A stretch of 64,000 bases of DNA from positions 1 to 64,000 of the IMG/VR virus record IMGVR_UViG_3300021170_000016, one strand, 5' to 3'. This document shows, one piece after another, positions 39,301 through 51,557 of the stretch (position 1 is the stretch's first letter; the number at the start of each line of letters is the position of its first letter). Under the pieces are notes generated by a model. That model did no database searches. It saw nothing but the letters and a program-made list of their open reading frames with translations, and had not been told where the DNA came from. This stretch comes from a virus. The translations under genes were made by a program, and so were the position numbers.

Positions 39301-42300
39301 CGAAGGCCAATGCGCTGCCGCTCCAGGAGGCGATCAAGCTCACTCGGCTTCGTTCGGGGACTGCTGACGCGTCCGCGATGACGCCTGAGAAGCAGGCGGA
39401 GTTTCGTCAGTATGTCACGAGCTTCTCCGAGTGGTTCGCTGATAACGTCGCGCGCGAGCTGACCTCGGCGCGCGAGCCTCTCAGCGTCGTTGGGAAGTTC
39501 TTCTATAACGTCGCGCAGAAAGTTCGCCAGCTACTGCAGGTGATGACGGGCAACCACCTTATGCCTGATGAGGGCGTCGCCAAGTTCATGCAGGACCTCC
39601 GGGAGAGCGCGCGTCGCAGCCCCGACATGTGGTCCAACGACGTCACGCGTGGACGCGGCGGCGATCGTATCCCCGCGCCGTCAGCGGAGCAGCTGAAGCA
39701 GTCGATCGCGCCGAAGAGCCCGGAGGAGGCCAACCGTCGTCTCATGGCCTCAGTCAAGAGCCTTGATCCGATCTGGCAGAAAGTTGCAGAGACGGTCCCG
39801 ACGCTCCCGACTGCACTTCGCAAGCAGGCGCTCATCGCGCAGAGCTTCACCGGCATCGTGAACATCGCTGGAAAGTATCTTAAGACCGCGCCGGCATATC
39901 ATGACGGTTTCACGAACCGTGAGGCTCGCACCGGGATGAAGGACAAAACCGACTCGGTTTCGCACCGCGGGTTCTTGGCCCTGAAGCCCGAGCAGCAGAA
40001 GCCCGTCAATAGCATGCTTGCGAAGCTGAACGCGAACCCTTGGTTCCTCGATCCACGCAAGCCGATCGGTGACTACGCGAAGGTGATCTCGGACAACCCG
40101 AAGGACGCCGACGCGATCCGCGCGCTCCACCGCGAGTTGGTTGGTGACTGGAGCCGACTCCAGCAGGCTAGCCTTCACAAGGTAGTCGAGTCTATCTTGT
40201 CGATGAACCAGACGAAGGGTCTCCAGGCGAACGTCGCCCTCATGCACTCGGCTGTCGAGATGTGGGCTGGCAAGTCCGGTATCAATCTGTTCGGTGATGG
40301 TCACATCAACCCAGATGAGGCGTTCCGCACGCAGCCGACTCTCCACGACGACCCGACGAAGGCCCAGTTGTTCTATGCCGCGGCGCATAGCCGCATGTTG
40401 AACGCGATCAAGGACCATGTCGCCGCGAGCAACGATCCGTTCTTGAAGCCCCTGATGGAGCATGTTCAGGAGTCGAAGGCGCTTATCGACACCGGTATCT
40501 ACTCGCCGCTGACTCGTGAGAACTACGATCACTTTGTATCGGGGCGGCTCGCGACCGATGATGCTGGACGTCCCAAGGCTGGCGTGCAGCAAGCACTCAG
40601 CGACGCCATGCAGAAGGCCGACTTCAGTCTTGGTATGTCTTATGACCCGAGCAGTTCGGTGGTCATGACCAAGATCAAAGACCTCGCGACGATGAACCGT
40701 CTCCACGGCATGTTCACCGAGCTGGAGAAGTCTGGGGTCATCGAACCCGGTTCGAGCAAAGCTGGGCACCCGGATGACCCATCGTCGATGGGTAGGATTG
40801 GCACGCCGTTCATTCAGCGGATGATCGAGGGGTTCAAAAGCACGATCGAGAAGTCCAACATCGACGACGCTGCGAAGGATCGGTTGCAGCGCGCGATGGT
40901 CGCGCAGCTCATGGACACAGTCTCCGATCGCTCCACGCTGCCCAGCATGCAGAAGAGGAACTTCACGTCCGGCTTTGACCCTGAGATGGGCAAGGCCGCG
41001 GTCATGCGCGCCCTGAACAGCTCGCGTGCTTCGACCGCGGTCTCATCCCGCAGTGAGATGGCGCGTCTCGCTCAGGCGATGATCGATGAGACGAACGCTG
41101 TGAAGGGCGATCAGACAATGAAGCCATCGGAGCGTGAGATCGGTTCGGATGCGCTGCGCGAAATCCTGCGCCGTGAGGCCGAGCAGGCGTGGCACATCCC
41201 GCACAGCTTCATCGATACGATCAAGTCCGGCATGCATACAATCATGGTGGGCCTCAACCCGGCCTATACTCTCACAGCGATGTCCCAGGTCCCGACACTA
41301 CTTCACCCCGAGTTGGCGAAGCAGTTCGGCTATGGCAAGTCCGCGGTCGCGATCGGCAAGGCAACTGGTCGCGCGTTCAATATCATGCGCGCTGTCTTCA
41401 ACAGCCCCGATGGATGGAATGTCGGCTTCCGCGAGGACGCACTTCGCAAGGCTGGTATCTCGGAGCGCGACATCCAGACGGTGATGAAGCTAGAGAACGC
41501 CGGTAAGATGACGAGCTTCACTCAGGCGATGTCAGAGCTTGGAGAAGGTTCATCGCCGGGCCGCCAGATGTATAAGAACATCTCGAACGCGATGGGTGTC
41601 TACGCGGAGCAGCTACCGCGTGTCATCGCCGCGTTGACCGCTGGCGACCTCTACGCGAAGCGTCCGATCGCTGGCAAGACGCGCGATGAGTATGTCAGCG
41701 AAGTCGTGAGCAACTCCCAATTCAACTGGGGTCCTGGCGAAGCCTCGCGCCTGACGAGCAAGCGTGGCCCGCTCGGTGCAGCGACGCAAATTTCGCTCGC
41801 GTTCATGCAGTATCAGACGAACATGGTGCAGAAGCTCTACACCGAGATGCACGCGGCGTTCGGTAAGGACGGCCCGCAGGCACAAAAGGAGGCCGGCAAG
41901 TTCCTCGCTGCGCATATGGTCAATGTGATCGCCATCGCCGGCACGCTCGGCCTCCCTGGCGCGGCGTTCGTCGCTGGTGCGTTCGACAAAATCTACCAGC
42001 AGCTGACGGGCCGCGACGATATGGACATCCAGGGTCTGTATCGCACCTACCTCGCTCATACGTTCGGTGCGGATGTCGCAGATGTCATCGCGAAGGGGCT
42101 CCCGCGTGCGGCCGGTCTTGATCTCTCGAAACTCGGGGACGCGAACCTCATCCCCGGCACCGGGTTCATGACCGATAAGCGTAAGTGGGAGGACGCGTCG
42201 AAGGACTGGCTGAAGTCGATGGCCGGTGCAGGTGGCAGCGAGGCGGGCAACCTCATCCTCGCGTCGCGCGATCTGATGAACGGCGATTACATGATGGCCG

Positions 42301-42773
42301 CTACGAAGTTCCTTCCAGAGGGCGCGAAGGGTTTGGCTGAAGGTGCCTACTACTCGATGCATGGATACGTCGACAAGGACGGTGTCCCGCTCCCGATCGG
42401 TTCTCCGTCGGCGCTCGATATCGTCTACGCGACGCTCGGGTTCGATCCTGCGCGTCTCGCGCAGTATCAGGAGGCGAAGCGCATCAGTGGTGGTCTCGAA
42501 GCCCAGCGTGAGTTCCGCTCGCAGAACATCACCCAGCATCTCGTCAAAGCGCAGATGACGGGCGACTCGTCCGCGCTCGGCTCGTGGCTCAATGCTGCAG
42601 CAGAGTTCACGACCGAACATCCAGGTATGCCGAGCCCGCTGACGAGCATCGGGACGAACTTCACCGAGCACGCGCGCCAGGGTATTCTCGCCAAGGCGCT
42701 CGGTGCGCCGCTCGGTGTTGGTGTCCTCGATCCCAACCGTTCTGCGACGGGCTTCTTGAGCACGCCTCAATGA
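36366..42773 (+). CDS. giant internal virion protein with HExxH metallopeptidase and LPD38-like region
   Basis: 2135 residues, TTG start with GAGGAG six bases upstream. Residues ~1-270: Gly/Ala-rich amphipathic and hydrophobic segments. ~300-700: helical, low complexity. ~945: [13 protein letters not shown] (HExxH), followed by [14 protein letters not shown], a metzincin-like zinc-peptidase pattern. ~1600-2130: regions resembling LPD38 domains ([34 protein letters not shown]). Likely ejected with the DNA and acting on the cell wall or host proteins. It contains a nested gene at 38449-38652 in another frame. Confidence 0.8.
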   Translation: MAFPPSPDSAWLADLPKLGAPPPPAPTGFWANPVVSSIASGFGKLGQSEAEFVQAGGAALGLPGVEAAGARGAERAKANTALFARPDLEQQGMLSSPSSFIYHLGQQLPTLVAAGAGAEALPAIGGAGALARAARAGVFMLPSAVGANVEEQQAQTPGELTQEGAIKAIALGAPEALAQGFVPGSLEQILEKGAAGQWAHRALVGGASLGAYQGVQAGATRAITDAAYHPEMGFSDRAENVVKAALEGGITGAVFGGAIHAVSGQKVSVNAPTEVINDATAKVLEPTQDQGGQNLSNMQLPAPQPLLQITDQRTSPGNIGTPTERPIAVNTAGEASATPTDVMPGQTIFGGQGGASTDVAAASRAGAQKALPAPTPPVPDVVAPLAETPSEDLRTLHTALAAQDTMDTAQSGQFQEVRAELAKRTVPGLKIGEGNLFTPEEVAARAPQVAEVKASLDLPEKAQNTPWFKNLNAANEPELINAIDAELKSHDRVSKADATADNPMRKATKVPDWLQELANDKGLMDGSKPSSPAEKLEGLTEIDKPRAQAVVDAATKVGGAQLRAANRKMADINAQIEQFTALDAVHQEAARQLADAKTPKDPATGTPIAQPDLTVKARPAPTGLDPAVQAKWDAADAIVRGNNSDAIKNQALAHQAALEAGQSVTKQTLAKLGSDAKKEAKSYSGPDRSIVEDANAVQERSAAPVDAREPSGNGGGVGGGDAARAAASPRAKDLAQGKKAVEALGNKFAGEAETSKTAKGPVAQEKLAPEWAHATADARQGEVIYSHPDGEHVVVRSFDAWGEPQYQMHSHTGVIPDEKVTQALEKAITQDKLQDKFEAQKNPEGPWKGKDDSVVGTTNVPLENVGLVGDWLRQVGLGNVKVALVNPLDARGAAATREGLNGDYQAARRAGVAASDGSMNSFGPKLNDFYMHTDPTLSPEKTIDTLAHETGHIVEKTALLNASPETKRAINDAYAKYYAKANALPLQEAIKLTRLRSGTADASAMTPEKQAEFRQYVTSFSEWFADNVARELTSAREPLSVVGKFFYNVAQKVRQLLQVMTGNHLMPDEGVAKFMQDLRESARRSPDMWSNDVTRGRGGDRIPAPSAEQLKQSIAPKSPEEANRRLMASVKSLDPIWQKVAETVPTLPTALRKQALIAQSFTGIVNIAGKYLKTAPAYHDGFTNREARTGMKDKTDSVSHRGFLALKPEQQKPVNSMLAKLNANPWFLDPRKPIGDYAKVISDNPKDADAIRALHRELVGDWSRLQQASLHKVVESILSMNQTKGLQANVALMHSAVEMWAGKSGINLFGDGHINPDEAFRTQPTLHDDPTKAQLFYAAAHSRMLNAIKDHVAASNDPFLKPLMEHVQESKALIDTGIYSPLTRENYDHFVSGRLATDDAGRPKAGVQQALSDAMQKADFSLGMSYDPSSSVVMTKIKDLATMNRLHGMFTELEKSGVIEPGSSKAGHPDDPSSMGRIGTPFIQRMIEGFKSTIEKSNIDDAAKDRLQRAMVAQLMDTVSDRSTLPSMQKRNFTSGFDPEMGKAAVMRALNSSRASTAVSSRSEMARLAQAMIDETNAVKGDQTMKPSEREIGSDALREILRREAEQAWHIPHSFIDTIKSGMHTIMVGLNPAYTLTAMSQVPTLLHPELAKQFGYGKSAVAIGKATGRAFNIMRAVFNSPDGWNVGFREDALRKAGISERDIQTVMKLENAGKMTSFTQAMSELGEGSSPGRQMYKNISNAMGVYAEQLPRVIAALTAGDLYAKRPIAGKTRDEYVSEVVSNSQFNWGPGEASRLTSKRGPLGAATQISLAFMQYQTNMVQKLYTEMHAAFGKDGPQAQKEAGKFLAAHMVNVIAIAGTLGLPGAAFVAGAFDKIYQQLTGRDDMDIQGLYRTYLAHTFGADVADVIAKGLPRAAGLDLSKLGDANLIPGTGFMTDKRKWEDASKDWLKSMAGAGGSEAGNLILASRDLMNGDYMMAATKFLPEGAKGLAEGAYYSMHGYVDKDGVPLPIGSPSALDIVYATLGFDPARLAQYQEAKRISGGLEAQREFRSQNITQHLVKAQMTGDSSALGSWLNAAAEFTTEHPGMPSPLTSIGTNFTEHARQGILAKALGAPLGVGVLDPNRSATGFLSTPQ
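38449..38652 (+). CDS. nested [10 protein letters not shown]-type small phage protein
   Basis: 67 residues in a different frame inside the giant virion gene. ATG at 38449 with GGAGG exactly six bases upstream. The N-terminus [20 protein letters not shown], then AEWEAETP, is a pattern that recurs in small phage proteins as a separate gene. In the giant frame this stretch is low-complexity (Gly/Ala/Asp-rich). Seen: RBS, ORF, family pattern. Inferred: expression, and overprinting after fusion of two flanking genes. Confidence 0.65.
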   Translation: MPFKSEAQRRWMHENHPEMAAEWEAETPPGPLPHHVPKTSPKAKKPSKPLGTSLLARQRHQKRLRGQ

Positions 42774-43723
42774 GCCCGCCCGACTTCACATTCGGCGGAG
42801 GTCCCAACCAGCCAACTCGCCCGCCAATTCCGAGCACGCAGGCACCACCAGGACAAATCGGCAGCCCTGGGTTCGGAGTAGGCTTTGGCGGTGGACCTAT
42901 CGGCGGAGATGTATCTGGCGCGGTGCGTCCTACCAACGCGAGCGGAGGTCCTAATTGGATGGGGCCTCCTGGGCCTCCAGGACCCCCAGGTCCTCAAGGC
43001 CCATCAGGTGGCGGACCTACCGGACCAACAGGAGCACAAGGAAATGCAGGACCAACAGGACCCATTGGTGCAGCCGGCTCAGCTGGGCCCACAGGACCTA
43101 CCGGCCCTACGGGCGCGAACGGAAGCGCTGGAAGCGCTGGTCCGACTGGGCCAACTGGACCCACCGGCGCTGGCGGTGCTGCTGGGTCTCAAGGGCCCAC
43201 AGGACCTACCGGGCCTCAGGGATCGGTTGGCAGCGGTGGGCCAACTGGTCCGACAGGCTCCACCGGTGCAGGAGGTCCCACCGGTCCTACCGGCACCACC
43301 GGCGCAGGCGGCCCCACCGGACCAACAGGAAGTAGCGGAGTAGCTGGGCCTACCGGCCCGACGGGCTCCACAGGTGCGGGCGGACCTACCGGCCCGACAG
43401 GCTCCACAGGTGCGGGCGGACCTACCGGCCCGACGGGCTCCACAGGTGCGGGCGGACCTACCGGCCCGACGGGCTCCATAGGTGCAACCGGTCCAACCGG
43501 CGCGACGGGTGCAACCGGTCCAACCGGAGCGACAGGACCTACTGGCGCAACGGGGCCCACCGGCTCGACGGGCCCCACCGGAGCTGTTACAAGACCGAGG
43601 ACCGCGCGGATTGTGAACCCGCAAGATTTCAATCCCGGCGACAACTTCACACTCGCCGCTTGGACCGTCGGCACTCCCGCCGCCGTTGATCTGTATCAGC
43701 ATGCAGCTCTAGGAGGGTTGTGA
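42770..43723 (+). CDS. collagen-like GPT-repeat fibre protein
   Basis: 317 residues, ATGA overlap with the giant gene. Pro/Gly-rich N-terminus, about 70 G-x-y triplets (residues ~65-275), mostly GPT with GAG, GST and GAT, then a short non-repeat C-terminus ([20 protein letters not shown]). It includes a near-perfect 36-base tandem repeat (43364-43471). Probably a trimeric fibre on the virion. Confidence 0.75.
   Translation: MSPPDFTFGGGPNQPTRPPIPSTQAPPGQIGSPGFGVGFGGGPIGGDVSGAVRPTNASGGPNWMGPPGPPGPPGPQGPSGGGPTGPTGAQGNAGPTGPIGAAGSAGPTGPTGPTGANGSAGSAGPTGPTGPTGAGGAAGSQGPTGPTGPQGSVGSGGPTGPTGSTGAGGPTGPTGTTGAGGPTGPTGSSGVAGPTGPTGSTGAGGPTGPTGSTGAGGPTGPTGSTGAGGPTGPTGSIGATGPTGATGATGPTGATGPTGATGPTGSTGPTGAVTRPRTARIVNPQDFNPGDNFTLAAWTVGTPAAVDLYQHAALGGL
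43364..43471 (+). repeat. 36-base tandem repeat in the collagen-like gene
   Basis: Three near-identical 36-base units (encoding [12 protein letters not shown]), with a fourth partial unit after. Units differ by one or two bases, so they are recent duplications and likely vary in number between isolates. Confidence 0.85.
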
Positions 43724-43724
43724 G

Positions 43725-44150
43725 ATGGCCTTTCAACAGAACGCCACGCCGACATTTACGAAGCAGCCGCAGGCTTCGCGTGTCACCATCGCCGTCGCAG
43801 ACACGACGACGGCGAAGACGGTTCTCACTGCTGGTCCGAACGGTTCGAAGCTCATCGGACTTTTTGCATCGACGACCGACACCAGCCTTTCGAACATTCA
43901 GGTCTCGATCACGAACGGCGGCACACAGTATAACATGTGGGTCGTTCCGATCCCGCTCACGTCGGGCACCGCCGCGGCGTCGCCGTCGTCGGTCAACCTC
44001 CTGAACGCGACGGATGCTGTCGGCCTTCCCGTCGATAACGACGGCAATCCGTTCTTGTATCTTGTTTCCGGAGATACTTTGACGGTGAATGCGCTCGCGA
44101 CTCTCGCGGCCGGCATCGTCACGGTCCACGCGATTTACGCGGACTTCTAA
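43725..44150 (+). CDS. beta-rich virion protein
   Basis: 141 residues, GGAGG before the start. Pattern of a small beta-sandwich (QASRVTIAVADTTTAKTVLT, TSLSNIQVSITNGGTQYNMW). Sits between collagen-like and fibre genes, so a fibre-associated or tail protein is plausible. No family recognised. Confidence 0.55.
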   Translation: MAFQQNATPTFTKQPQASRVTIAVADTTTAKTVLTAGPNGSKLIGLFASTTDTSLSNIQVSITNGGTQYNMWVVPIPLTSGTAAASPSSVNLLNATDAVGLPVDNDGNPFLYLVSGDTLTVNALATLAAGIVTVHAIYADF

Positions 44151-44151
44151 G

Positions 44152-45144
44152 ATGGGTGACTTCGCACCAAATCCTGGAAGTCGTGGGAAGCAGGGCGCGC
44201 TGAACAAACTCAGCGCGCTCTTCAAACGTTTGGTCGTCGTCAACTTCAATGCCGCGCCGGCTCCACCAGCTATCAACGGCGCGATGATCCAGATTGTGGG
44301 GGCGGATGGCGCTCAACCTCGTCTCTCATGGGATTCATTTGGGTCACAAGGTTCCTTGTTCTTTCGTCGCGCGAACACATCTCTTGCTGCTCCTACTGCT
44401 TTACAAGCGAACGATGCGATTGGAGTCATTCAAGGGTTTGGCTATGGCGCAACAGCATACTCAAGCAATCGTCGAGCACAAATTCTTTGTGCAGCCTCCG
44501 AAAATTGGACTGACGCCGCTCAAGGGACGTATTGGGCTTTCTACGTTGCGGTCGCGGGTAGCACGACTGTTGTCGAGGCGATGCGTGTTCAGACTAGTGG
44601 TGGTGTCTCTGTTGGTGATGCAACGTTTAACACGACTGACCCAGGGGCCGGCAATCTCGCAGTGAAGGGTGCTATCAGCGCAGCCTCGATCAATGCGAGC
44701 GCCGTCCCGACCGGAGCTACTTACCAAAGCGGTCTTTTATCTCCCACCGCTCCGAATAGCACCGTCACCACCCAGATGCAGGGTCTTGCCGGAGCGATCA
44801 CACCGACGAAGTCCGGCAAGGTCATGGTCACGATCAGCGGGACAGTCATCTCCAGCGTCACGACCCATGGCGTAGGTATCTTGTATTCAATTCGCTACGG
44901 CACCGGCGCAGCCCCGGGTAATAACACCGCGGTCGCTGGAACTGGTGTTGGTGGTCAGCAGGAGTTTACGAATCCTGCGGCGGCGACTGCGGCGGGCGAC
45001 ATCCACGCGCCCTTCTCGATCTCTGCCGTCATCACCGGGTTGACGCTCTCCACCGCTTACTGGCTCGATCTCGCCGCGCTCGCGATTTCCGCCGCGAGTC
45101 AGGTCAGCCTTTCCAACGTGTCCATCTGTGTGATAGAGCTTTAA
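44152..45144 (+). CDS. putative fibre/tail protein
   Basis: 330 residues from [15 protein letters not shown]. The region after ~residue 85 is repeat-poor and beta-rich ([20 protein letters not shown]), like receptor-binding fibre tips. A head-like C-terminus ([20 protein letters not shown]) ends in a beta-strand. It is followed by the largest collagen-like gene. No catalytic motif seen. Confidence 0.5.
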   Translation: MGDFAPNPGSRGKQGALNKLSALFKRLVVVNFNAAPAPPAINGAMIQIVGADGAQPRLSWDSFGSQGSLFFRRANTSLAAPTALQANDAIGVIQGFGYGATAYSSNRRAQILCAASENWTDAAQGTYWAFYVAVAGSTTVVEAMRVQTSGGVSVGDATFNTTDPGAGNLAVKGAISAASINASAVPTGATYQSGLLSPTAPNSTVTTQMQGLAGAITPTKSGKVMVTISGTVISSVTTHGVGILYSIRYGTGAAPGNNTAVAGTGVGGQQEFTNPAAATAAGDIHAPFSISAVITGLTLSTAYWLDLAALAISAASQVSLSNVSICVIEL

Positions 45145-45157
45145 TAGGAGTCCCGCC

Positions 45158-46833
<1,676 letters not shown>

Positions 46834-46837
<4 letters not shown>

Positions 46838-48084
46838 CCCAGCTAAGCGGCATCCTCGCCGTTCGTCGCGAGACGAGCGTCCCTGCGGCTGCGACATTGG
46901 ACCCCGCCAATCAGGGGTCTCATGTCACGCTGAGCAACAACAACCTCGCGATGGTTGTTGCGAACGGGCAGTCGGGCTCGGTGCTGTCGTCCACTTCGAA
47001 GAATGCCGGCAAATGGTATTTCGAGTGGACGATGACTGCCTACCCCTCTGCGGGGTATCTCGGTATGGGGATCATCGACACGAACTTTACGCATGAGCAC
47101 GGCGTCGGCTACGACGACCCGAACAACCACTCGATCGGCGCGCTGTTTACGTCGGGTGGAAATCAGGTCTCGCGCAACTCTGTGAACATCGGCTCGTTCA
47201 TGTCTGGAGCTGGAGCCGGCAACGACATCTGTGCCTGCGCTGTCGACTTCGACAACCTCACCGTCTGGTTCAGGAACGTCACGCAGAACTCGAATTGGAA
47301 CAACAGTGGCACCGCGGACCCCTCGAACAACATCGGTGGCTTCGACTTCTCCACCCTCATCGGCACCATCTACTTCGCTGCGGCTGGGTGGCAGGCCGCT
47401 GGCGCGACTGGTCAGATAACCGCAAACTTCGGGAACTCGTTCGTCGGCGCTCGTCCCAACAAGTTCAAGCCGTGGGGTCCGTCGCCCGCGCCTCTGACGA
47501 ACATCACCCTTGACGCAGCTAATCTCGGATCGGGCGTGACGCTGAGCACGGACAAGCTGACGGCGACGCGTTCCGGCAATGGTTGCGCTCGCACGACGAA
47601 CTCGATGAACAGTGGAAAGGTCTACTTCGAAGCGACCCTCCATGGGGACGGCGGCGGCAACGCTTACGTCGGGTTCGGCCTCGTCAATGGCTCCTTCGGG
47701 ATGAGCAACTCGGCCGGCTTCGACGGCGGCGGGAATAGTATCTTCAGCTATGACAACGATGGGGTCTACATCGCCGGCTCGGTCATCGGCGGGTGGTCCT
47801 CTACGTTCCCCGCGATCGGCGACATCGCAGCCATCGCAGTTGATTTCACCAACAAGCTCTACTGGGCCAAGAACCTCTCTCGTGGGAATATGTATTGGAA
47901 CAACAGCAGCAGCGCCAATCCTGCGACTGGAGTCGGCGGGATTAGCTTCAGCAGCGTCACCGGGCCATACTATGCTGCGGTTGGGTTCTTCTCGACAGGC
48001 GGCTCTATGACGATCAATCTTGGGTTCTCACCTTTCACCGGAGCGATCCCATCCGGCTTTAATTTCTGGGATAAAGTATCATAA
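46834..48084 (+). CDS. duplicated SPRY-like beta-sandwich protein
   Basis: 416 residues, GTG overlapping the previous stop. Two copies of a ~190-residue unit: the first with [13 protein letters not shown] and [18 protein letters not shown], the second with [13 protein letters not shown] and [18 protein letters not shown]; both end in a [15 protein letters not shown] strand. This matches SPRY/concanavalin-like folds used in phage tail or fibre proteins to bind surfaces. No catalytic residues seen. Confidence 0.7.
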
Positions 48085-48093
48085 GGAGTGAGC

Positions 48094-49206
48094 ATGAAAA
48101 TCTGTGTGTATGCTATCTCGAAGAATGAAGAGCAGTTCGTCGATCGCTTCGTGGAGGCGGCGCAGGATGCGGATATGATCCTGGTCGCCGATACCGGGAG
48201 CACCGACGGGATGGTCGACAAGCTCAAGGCTTGGAATCGACCGAGTTCTTCGCATCCTCTCGGCATCAGGGCTGAGGTTGTCGTCCGCGACATCTCGATC
48301 AAGCCCTGGCGCTTCGATCATGCGCGCAACGCGGCGCTCGCTTCGATCCCTGCTGACATTGACATCTGTGTGAGCCTCGATCTCGATGAGGTCCTGCAGC
48401 CCGGCTGGCGCGACGAGATCGAGCGCGTGTGGAAAGCCGGCGAGACGACCCGTCTCCGATACATGTTCGACTGGGGCTGCGGGATCGCGTTCTGGTATGA
48501 GAAAATTCACGCGCGCCACGGCTACTTCTGGCACCATCCCTGCCACGAGTATCCGATGCCGGACGGACGGATCACCGAGGTTTGGGCCGACGCGTCGCCG
48601 GACTTCCTCATGGTGATCCACAAGCCGGACAACACAAAGAGCCGCGGTCAGTATCTCGATCTCCTGAAGCTCTCCGTCACCGAAGACCCGCACTGTCCGC
48701 GCAATGCCTTCTACTACGCTCGCGAGCTTTCGTTCGTCGGCCAGTGGGAGGAGTCGATCAAGGAGTGCGATCGGTTCCTCGCGCTACCGCGGGCGACGTG
48801 GCACACGGAGCGCTGCTACGCCCACCGTGTGAAGGGACGCTGCTACCAGGAGATGGGCGATTGGCACAACGCCGAGGTCCAATTCATGCTGGCCGCGGCC
48901 GATGCGCCTGAGACCCGCGAGCCGTGGTGCGAGCTGGCGAAGGTGATGTATTTCAACAAGCGTTGGCACGAGTGCTTCGCCTACGCCATGAAGACGCTCT
49001 CGATCACGGATCGCCACAAGGTCTATACCGTCGACCCCGAGGTCTGGAGCCACTGGCCGCACACCTGGGCCTCGATCGCCGCGTGGCAGCTGGGCCTCAA
49101 GGACGTCTCGAAGGAGCAGGCCGCGCTCGCCTTTGCTCACGCCCCAGAAGATGCTATGGTCAAAGGGAACCATGAGTTCTTCGGGAAACAGAGCGATGCT
49201 GGGTAA
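48094..49206 (+). CDS. glycosyltransferase family 2-like protein with TPR-like C-terminus
   Basis: 370 residues, ATG at 48094 with GGAG upstream. GT-A core: MKICVYAISKNEEQFVDRFV, DTGSTDGMVDKL, ICVSLDLDEVLQPGW (DxD-like). From ~200 on, helical repeats (YARELSFVGQWEESIKECDR, YQEMGDWHNAEVQFMLAAAD) resemble TPR. It probably transfers sugars to virion proteins or host surface; the adjacent GPT fibres are obvious candidate acceptors. Confidence 0.75.
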   Translation: MKICVYAISKNEEQFVDRFVEAAQDADMILVADTGSTDGMVDKLKAWNRPSSSHPLGIRAEVVVRDISIKPWRFDHARNAALASIPADIDICVSLDLDEVLQPGWRDEIERVWKAGETTRLRYMFDWGCGIAFWYEKIHARHGYFWHHPCHEYPMPDGRITEVWADASPDFLMVIHKPDNTKSRGQYLDLLKLSVTEDPHCPRNAFYYARELSFVGQWEESIKECDRFLALPRATWHTERCYAHRVKGRCYQEMGDWHNAEVQFMLAAADAPETREPWCELAKVMYFNKRWHECFAYAMKTLSITDRHKVYTVDPEVWSHWPHTWASIAAWQLGLKDVSKEQAALAFAHAPEDAMVKGNHEFFGKQSDAG

Positions 49207-49357
49207 CGGCGAAATCGGGCACGCAGCCCTCGGCGAGGTGGACGAGACGATCGCCCCCTCGCCGGCTTATTCCGCGACCGCGGAGTTCGAATGGACGGTC
49301 TCCGCGACCCCTATATTCGTGTGGAACGACGACGGGTCGACCTTTGAGTGGGAGTGA
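49196..49357 (+). CDS. small tail-region protein
   Basis: 53 residues from MLGNGEIGHAALGEVDE; an ATG at 49172 is an alternative. G-x-x-x-G-rich N-terminus, aromatic acidic C-terminus (FVWNDDGSTFEWE). It overlaps the end of the glycosyltransferase-like gene by 11 bases. Function unknown. Confidence 0.45.
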   Translation: MLGNGEIGHAALGEVDETIAPSPAYSATAEFEWTVSATPIFVWNDDGSTFEWE

Positions 49358-49360
49358 GCT

Positions 49361-49768
49361 ATGTCGTTCGTTCGCAAAACTCTTCTCACGCTCTCGGGTC
49401 GGTTCCTCGTCCCTGGGTTCGCTGCAACCGCGGCCGATGGTGACGGGGATACGGACGACACGCTCCCGCAGCCGCCGCAACCGAGTTCGGTTGTGTGCGT
49501 GCTCTACTACTACCCCCCGCTCGCGCCGTCGCCGCAGATCAACACGCCGCCGACCCCCGCGCCTTCTCCCTCCGCCGCGCCTTCGCCGTTGACCGCCACT
49601 GTCACCCTCACGTTGGGGACCGATGGTCAGACGTGGTCGGGTCAGTGGGATTCAAGCGTCGCTGAGGGACGCGTCGACTGGTTCGTCTACAGCTCCGGCT
49701 CCGTGGTCGCTGCCGCGCAGGGCAACTTCGTCGTGAAGGCCAATAACGCGAACCTTTCGGTGCGCTGA
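49361..49768 (+). CDS. proline-rich linker protein with beta domain
   Basis: 135 residues; GGAG before the ATG. Pro/Ser-rich middle (INTPPTPAPSPSAAPSPL) followed by an Ig-like beta domain (TLGTDGQTWSGQWDSSVAEG). A fibre or tail accessory protein by position. One-base overlap with the next gene. Confidence 0.5.
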   Translation: MSFVRKTLLTLSGRFLVPGFAATAADGDGDTDDTLPQPPQPSSVVCVLYYYPPLAPSPQINTPPTPAPSPSAAPSPLTATVTLTLGTDGQTWSGQWDSSVAEGRVDWFVYSSGSVVAAAQGNFVVKANNANLSVR

Positions 49769-50994
49769 TGGCGAACCCGAAGAAGCCGGCCAAGCCGGTC
49801 AAACCTCAGAACGATAGCGTCGAGTTCCGGAAGTTCGTCGGGCTTAAGAACGTTGTCGAGCGCGAGCGTCTCGGGCCCGACGAGCTGGAGCTGGCGATCA
49901 ACGTTGACCTGGACGATGTCGGTCAGCTACGTCGCCGCCAGGGCAGCCGGCGTGTTGCGACCGGCAAATGGTCCAACCTCATGACCGCGCTCAACGGACG
50001 TATCTACGCGGTGAACAACGGCTCGCTCGGGCGCATCTACCCGAACTTCTCATTCGCTGCGCTCGCTCTCGGGTTCAACCAGACCGACATACTCGCGAAC
50101 GTTCAGGTCGCCGACAACATCTACTTTTCGTCGCCGTCGCAGTCTGGCATCATCAACACCGCGCAGGATACAGTCGGGCCGTGGAAGGGACCTTCGCTCC
50201 CGCCGCCGACGATCGCCGATCCACTCGATCCGAACGCCGCGCCTGCGCCAGCGCTGCCGGCCGGCAAGTGGTGGTATTCGCCCGTCGTCAATCCGCGCGC
50301 GACGCTGCCGCCCATCGGTGGCAAGATTTTGGGGACGCCGCCGCAGGCCGAGTTCCTCGCCTACTTCCACGGTCGCATCTATCTTGCGCAGGGTCGGACG
50401 CTCTGGCACACCGAACTCTACAACTACAACTACGTGAACTCGACGAAGGGCTTCTACCAGTTCGAGGGCGACATCACGATGGTCGGGTCCGTCACCGACG
50501 GTATCTATGTTGGCACCACCGAGGGGTTGTGGTTCATGTCCCTCGCGTCGCGGATCGAGGGGCACCCAGCCGGCGCGTTCAAGCGCGTGCGCGTGATGGA
50601 CAGCGGAGTGATCCCCGGATCGATGGTCTATATCCCCGGCGAGCTTGCGAACCCCGCTCAGGTGGGTCTCAACGAGGACACCCCACTAAAGGTGTCGATC
50701 ATGTTCATGACGACGGCCGGCTACTGCGTCGGCCAGGACGGCGGGCAGGCGGTCAACTTCAGCGAAGACAAGTTCATCTTCCCAGACTCGGCGAGCGCGA
50801 GCGCCATGTATCGGTTCCAGCAGGGCATCCACCAATACGTGACCGTGCTCAACAGCGCCGGATCGCCAATGACCAGCACCCGGATTGGCGACTATGTGGA
50901 CGCCACCCTCCGGAAGGCCGGCACTTGGCAAGAGAGCAGTGATGGTATAAAGATCACAGAGACCTTGGTTGCGACCTATATCCCGCACCATTGA
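49768..50994 (+). CDS. nozzle-like tail protein
   Basis: 408 residues. The opening VEFRKFVGLKNVVERERLG, then ELAINVDLDDVGQLRRRQGS is the pattern of nozzle or tail-hub proteins of podoviruses, followed by repeating beta-rich blades (GRIYAVNNG, GRIYLAQGRTLWHTELYNY, GIYVGTTEGLWFMSL), a beta-propeller-like arrangement. It closes the DNA channel after the adaptor. Good fit by sequence pattern. Confidence 0.7.
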   Translation: MANPKKPAKPVKPQNDSVEFRKFVGLKNVVERERLGPDELELAINVDLDDVGQLRRRQGSRRVATGKWSNLMTALNGRIYAVNNGSLGRIYPNFSFAALALGFNQTDILANVQVADNIYFSSPSQSGIINTAQDTVGPWKGPSLPPPTIADPLDPNAAPAPALPAGKWWYSPVVNPRATLPPIGGKILGTPPQAEFLAYFHGRIYLAQGRTLWHTELYNYNYVNSTKGFYQFEGDITMVGSVTDGIYVGTTEGLWFMSLASRIEGHPAGAFKRVRVMDSGVIPGSMVYIPGELANPAQVGLNEDTPLKVSIMFMTTAGYCVGQDGGQAVNFSEDKFIFPDSASASAMYRFQQGIHQYVTVLNSAGSPMTSTRIGDYVDATLRKAGTWQESSDGIKITETLVATYIPHH

Positions 50995-51005
50995 GGAGAC
51001 TGACC

Positions 51006-51545
51006 ATGGAACTCGACATCGCGCCCGCCCGCAAGGACACCGATCCGCTTCTCTCGCGGCTCAAGGGCCACGGCCACTATAAGTTCGAGTTGATCCGTGA
51101 CGGCAAGAAGGTCGACGAGTGGGAGGTGGACAACCTCGCCGTCAACCAGGGTCTCAACGACATGCTCGCGGTCTACTTCCAGGGCGGGTCTCAGAAGACC
51201 TCCTGGTTCATGGGCCTCTTCCAGGGCAACTACGCTCCGGTCGCCACCGACACCGGCGCGAACTGGGCTGCCAACGCCACCGAGTGCTCGTCCTATTCGA
51301 GCCCGACGCGCCCGGCATGGACCCCCGCCGCGCCCGCGTCGCAGCAGATCACGAACGCCGCCAATCCCGCCTCATTCACCTTCAACGCGAACGTCACGAT
51401 CTATGGCGCGGCGATCGTCTCGAACAATGTCGTCGGTGGCGTCGCCGGCACGCTCTTCTCCGAAGCGCAGTTCGCCTCGCCGAAGCCCGTCCAGAATGGC
51501 GACAACCTGCTCGTGACCTACGGCTATACGATCGCCTCCGACTGA
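51006..51545 (+). CDS. putative tail or fibre attachment protein
   Basis: 179 residues from MELDIAPARKDTD (GGAG seven bases upstream). The pattern WEVDNLAVNQGLNDMLAVYF, SWFMGLFQGN, then PTRPAWTP is recurrent in phage tail-fibre-associated proteins. Beta-rich C-terminus. Function unknown. Confidence 0.5.
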   Translation: MELDIAPARKDTDPLLSRLKGHGHYKFELIRDGKKVDEWEVDNLAVNQGLNDMLAVYFQGGSQKTSWFMGLFQGNYAPVATDTGANWAANATECSSYSSPTRPAWTPAAPASQQITNAANPASFTFNANVTIYGAAIVSNNVVGGVAGTLFSEAQFASPKPVQNGDNLLVTYGYTIASD

Positions 51546-51557
51546 CGGAGGTAGGCC

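Noticed and set aside
43016-43590. CRISPR-like array
   Set aside because: The repeats are coding collagen triplets, without spacers of constant size.
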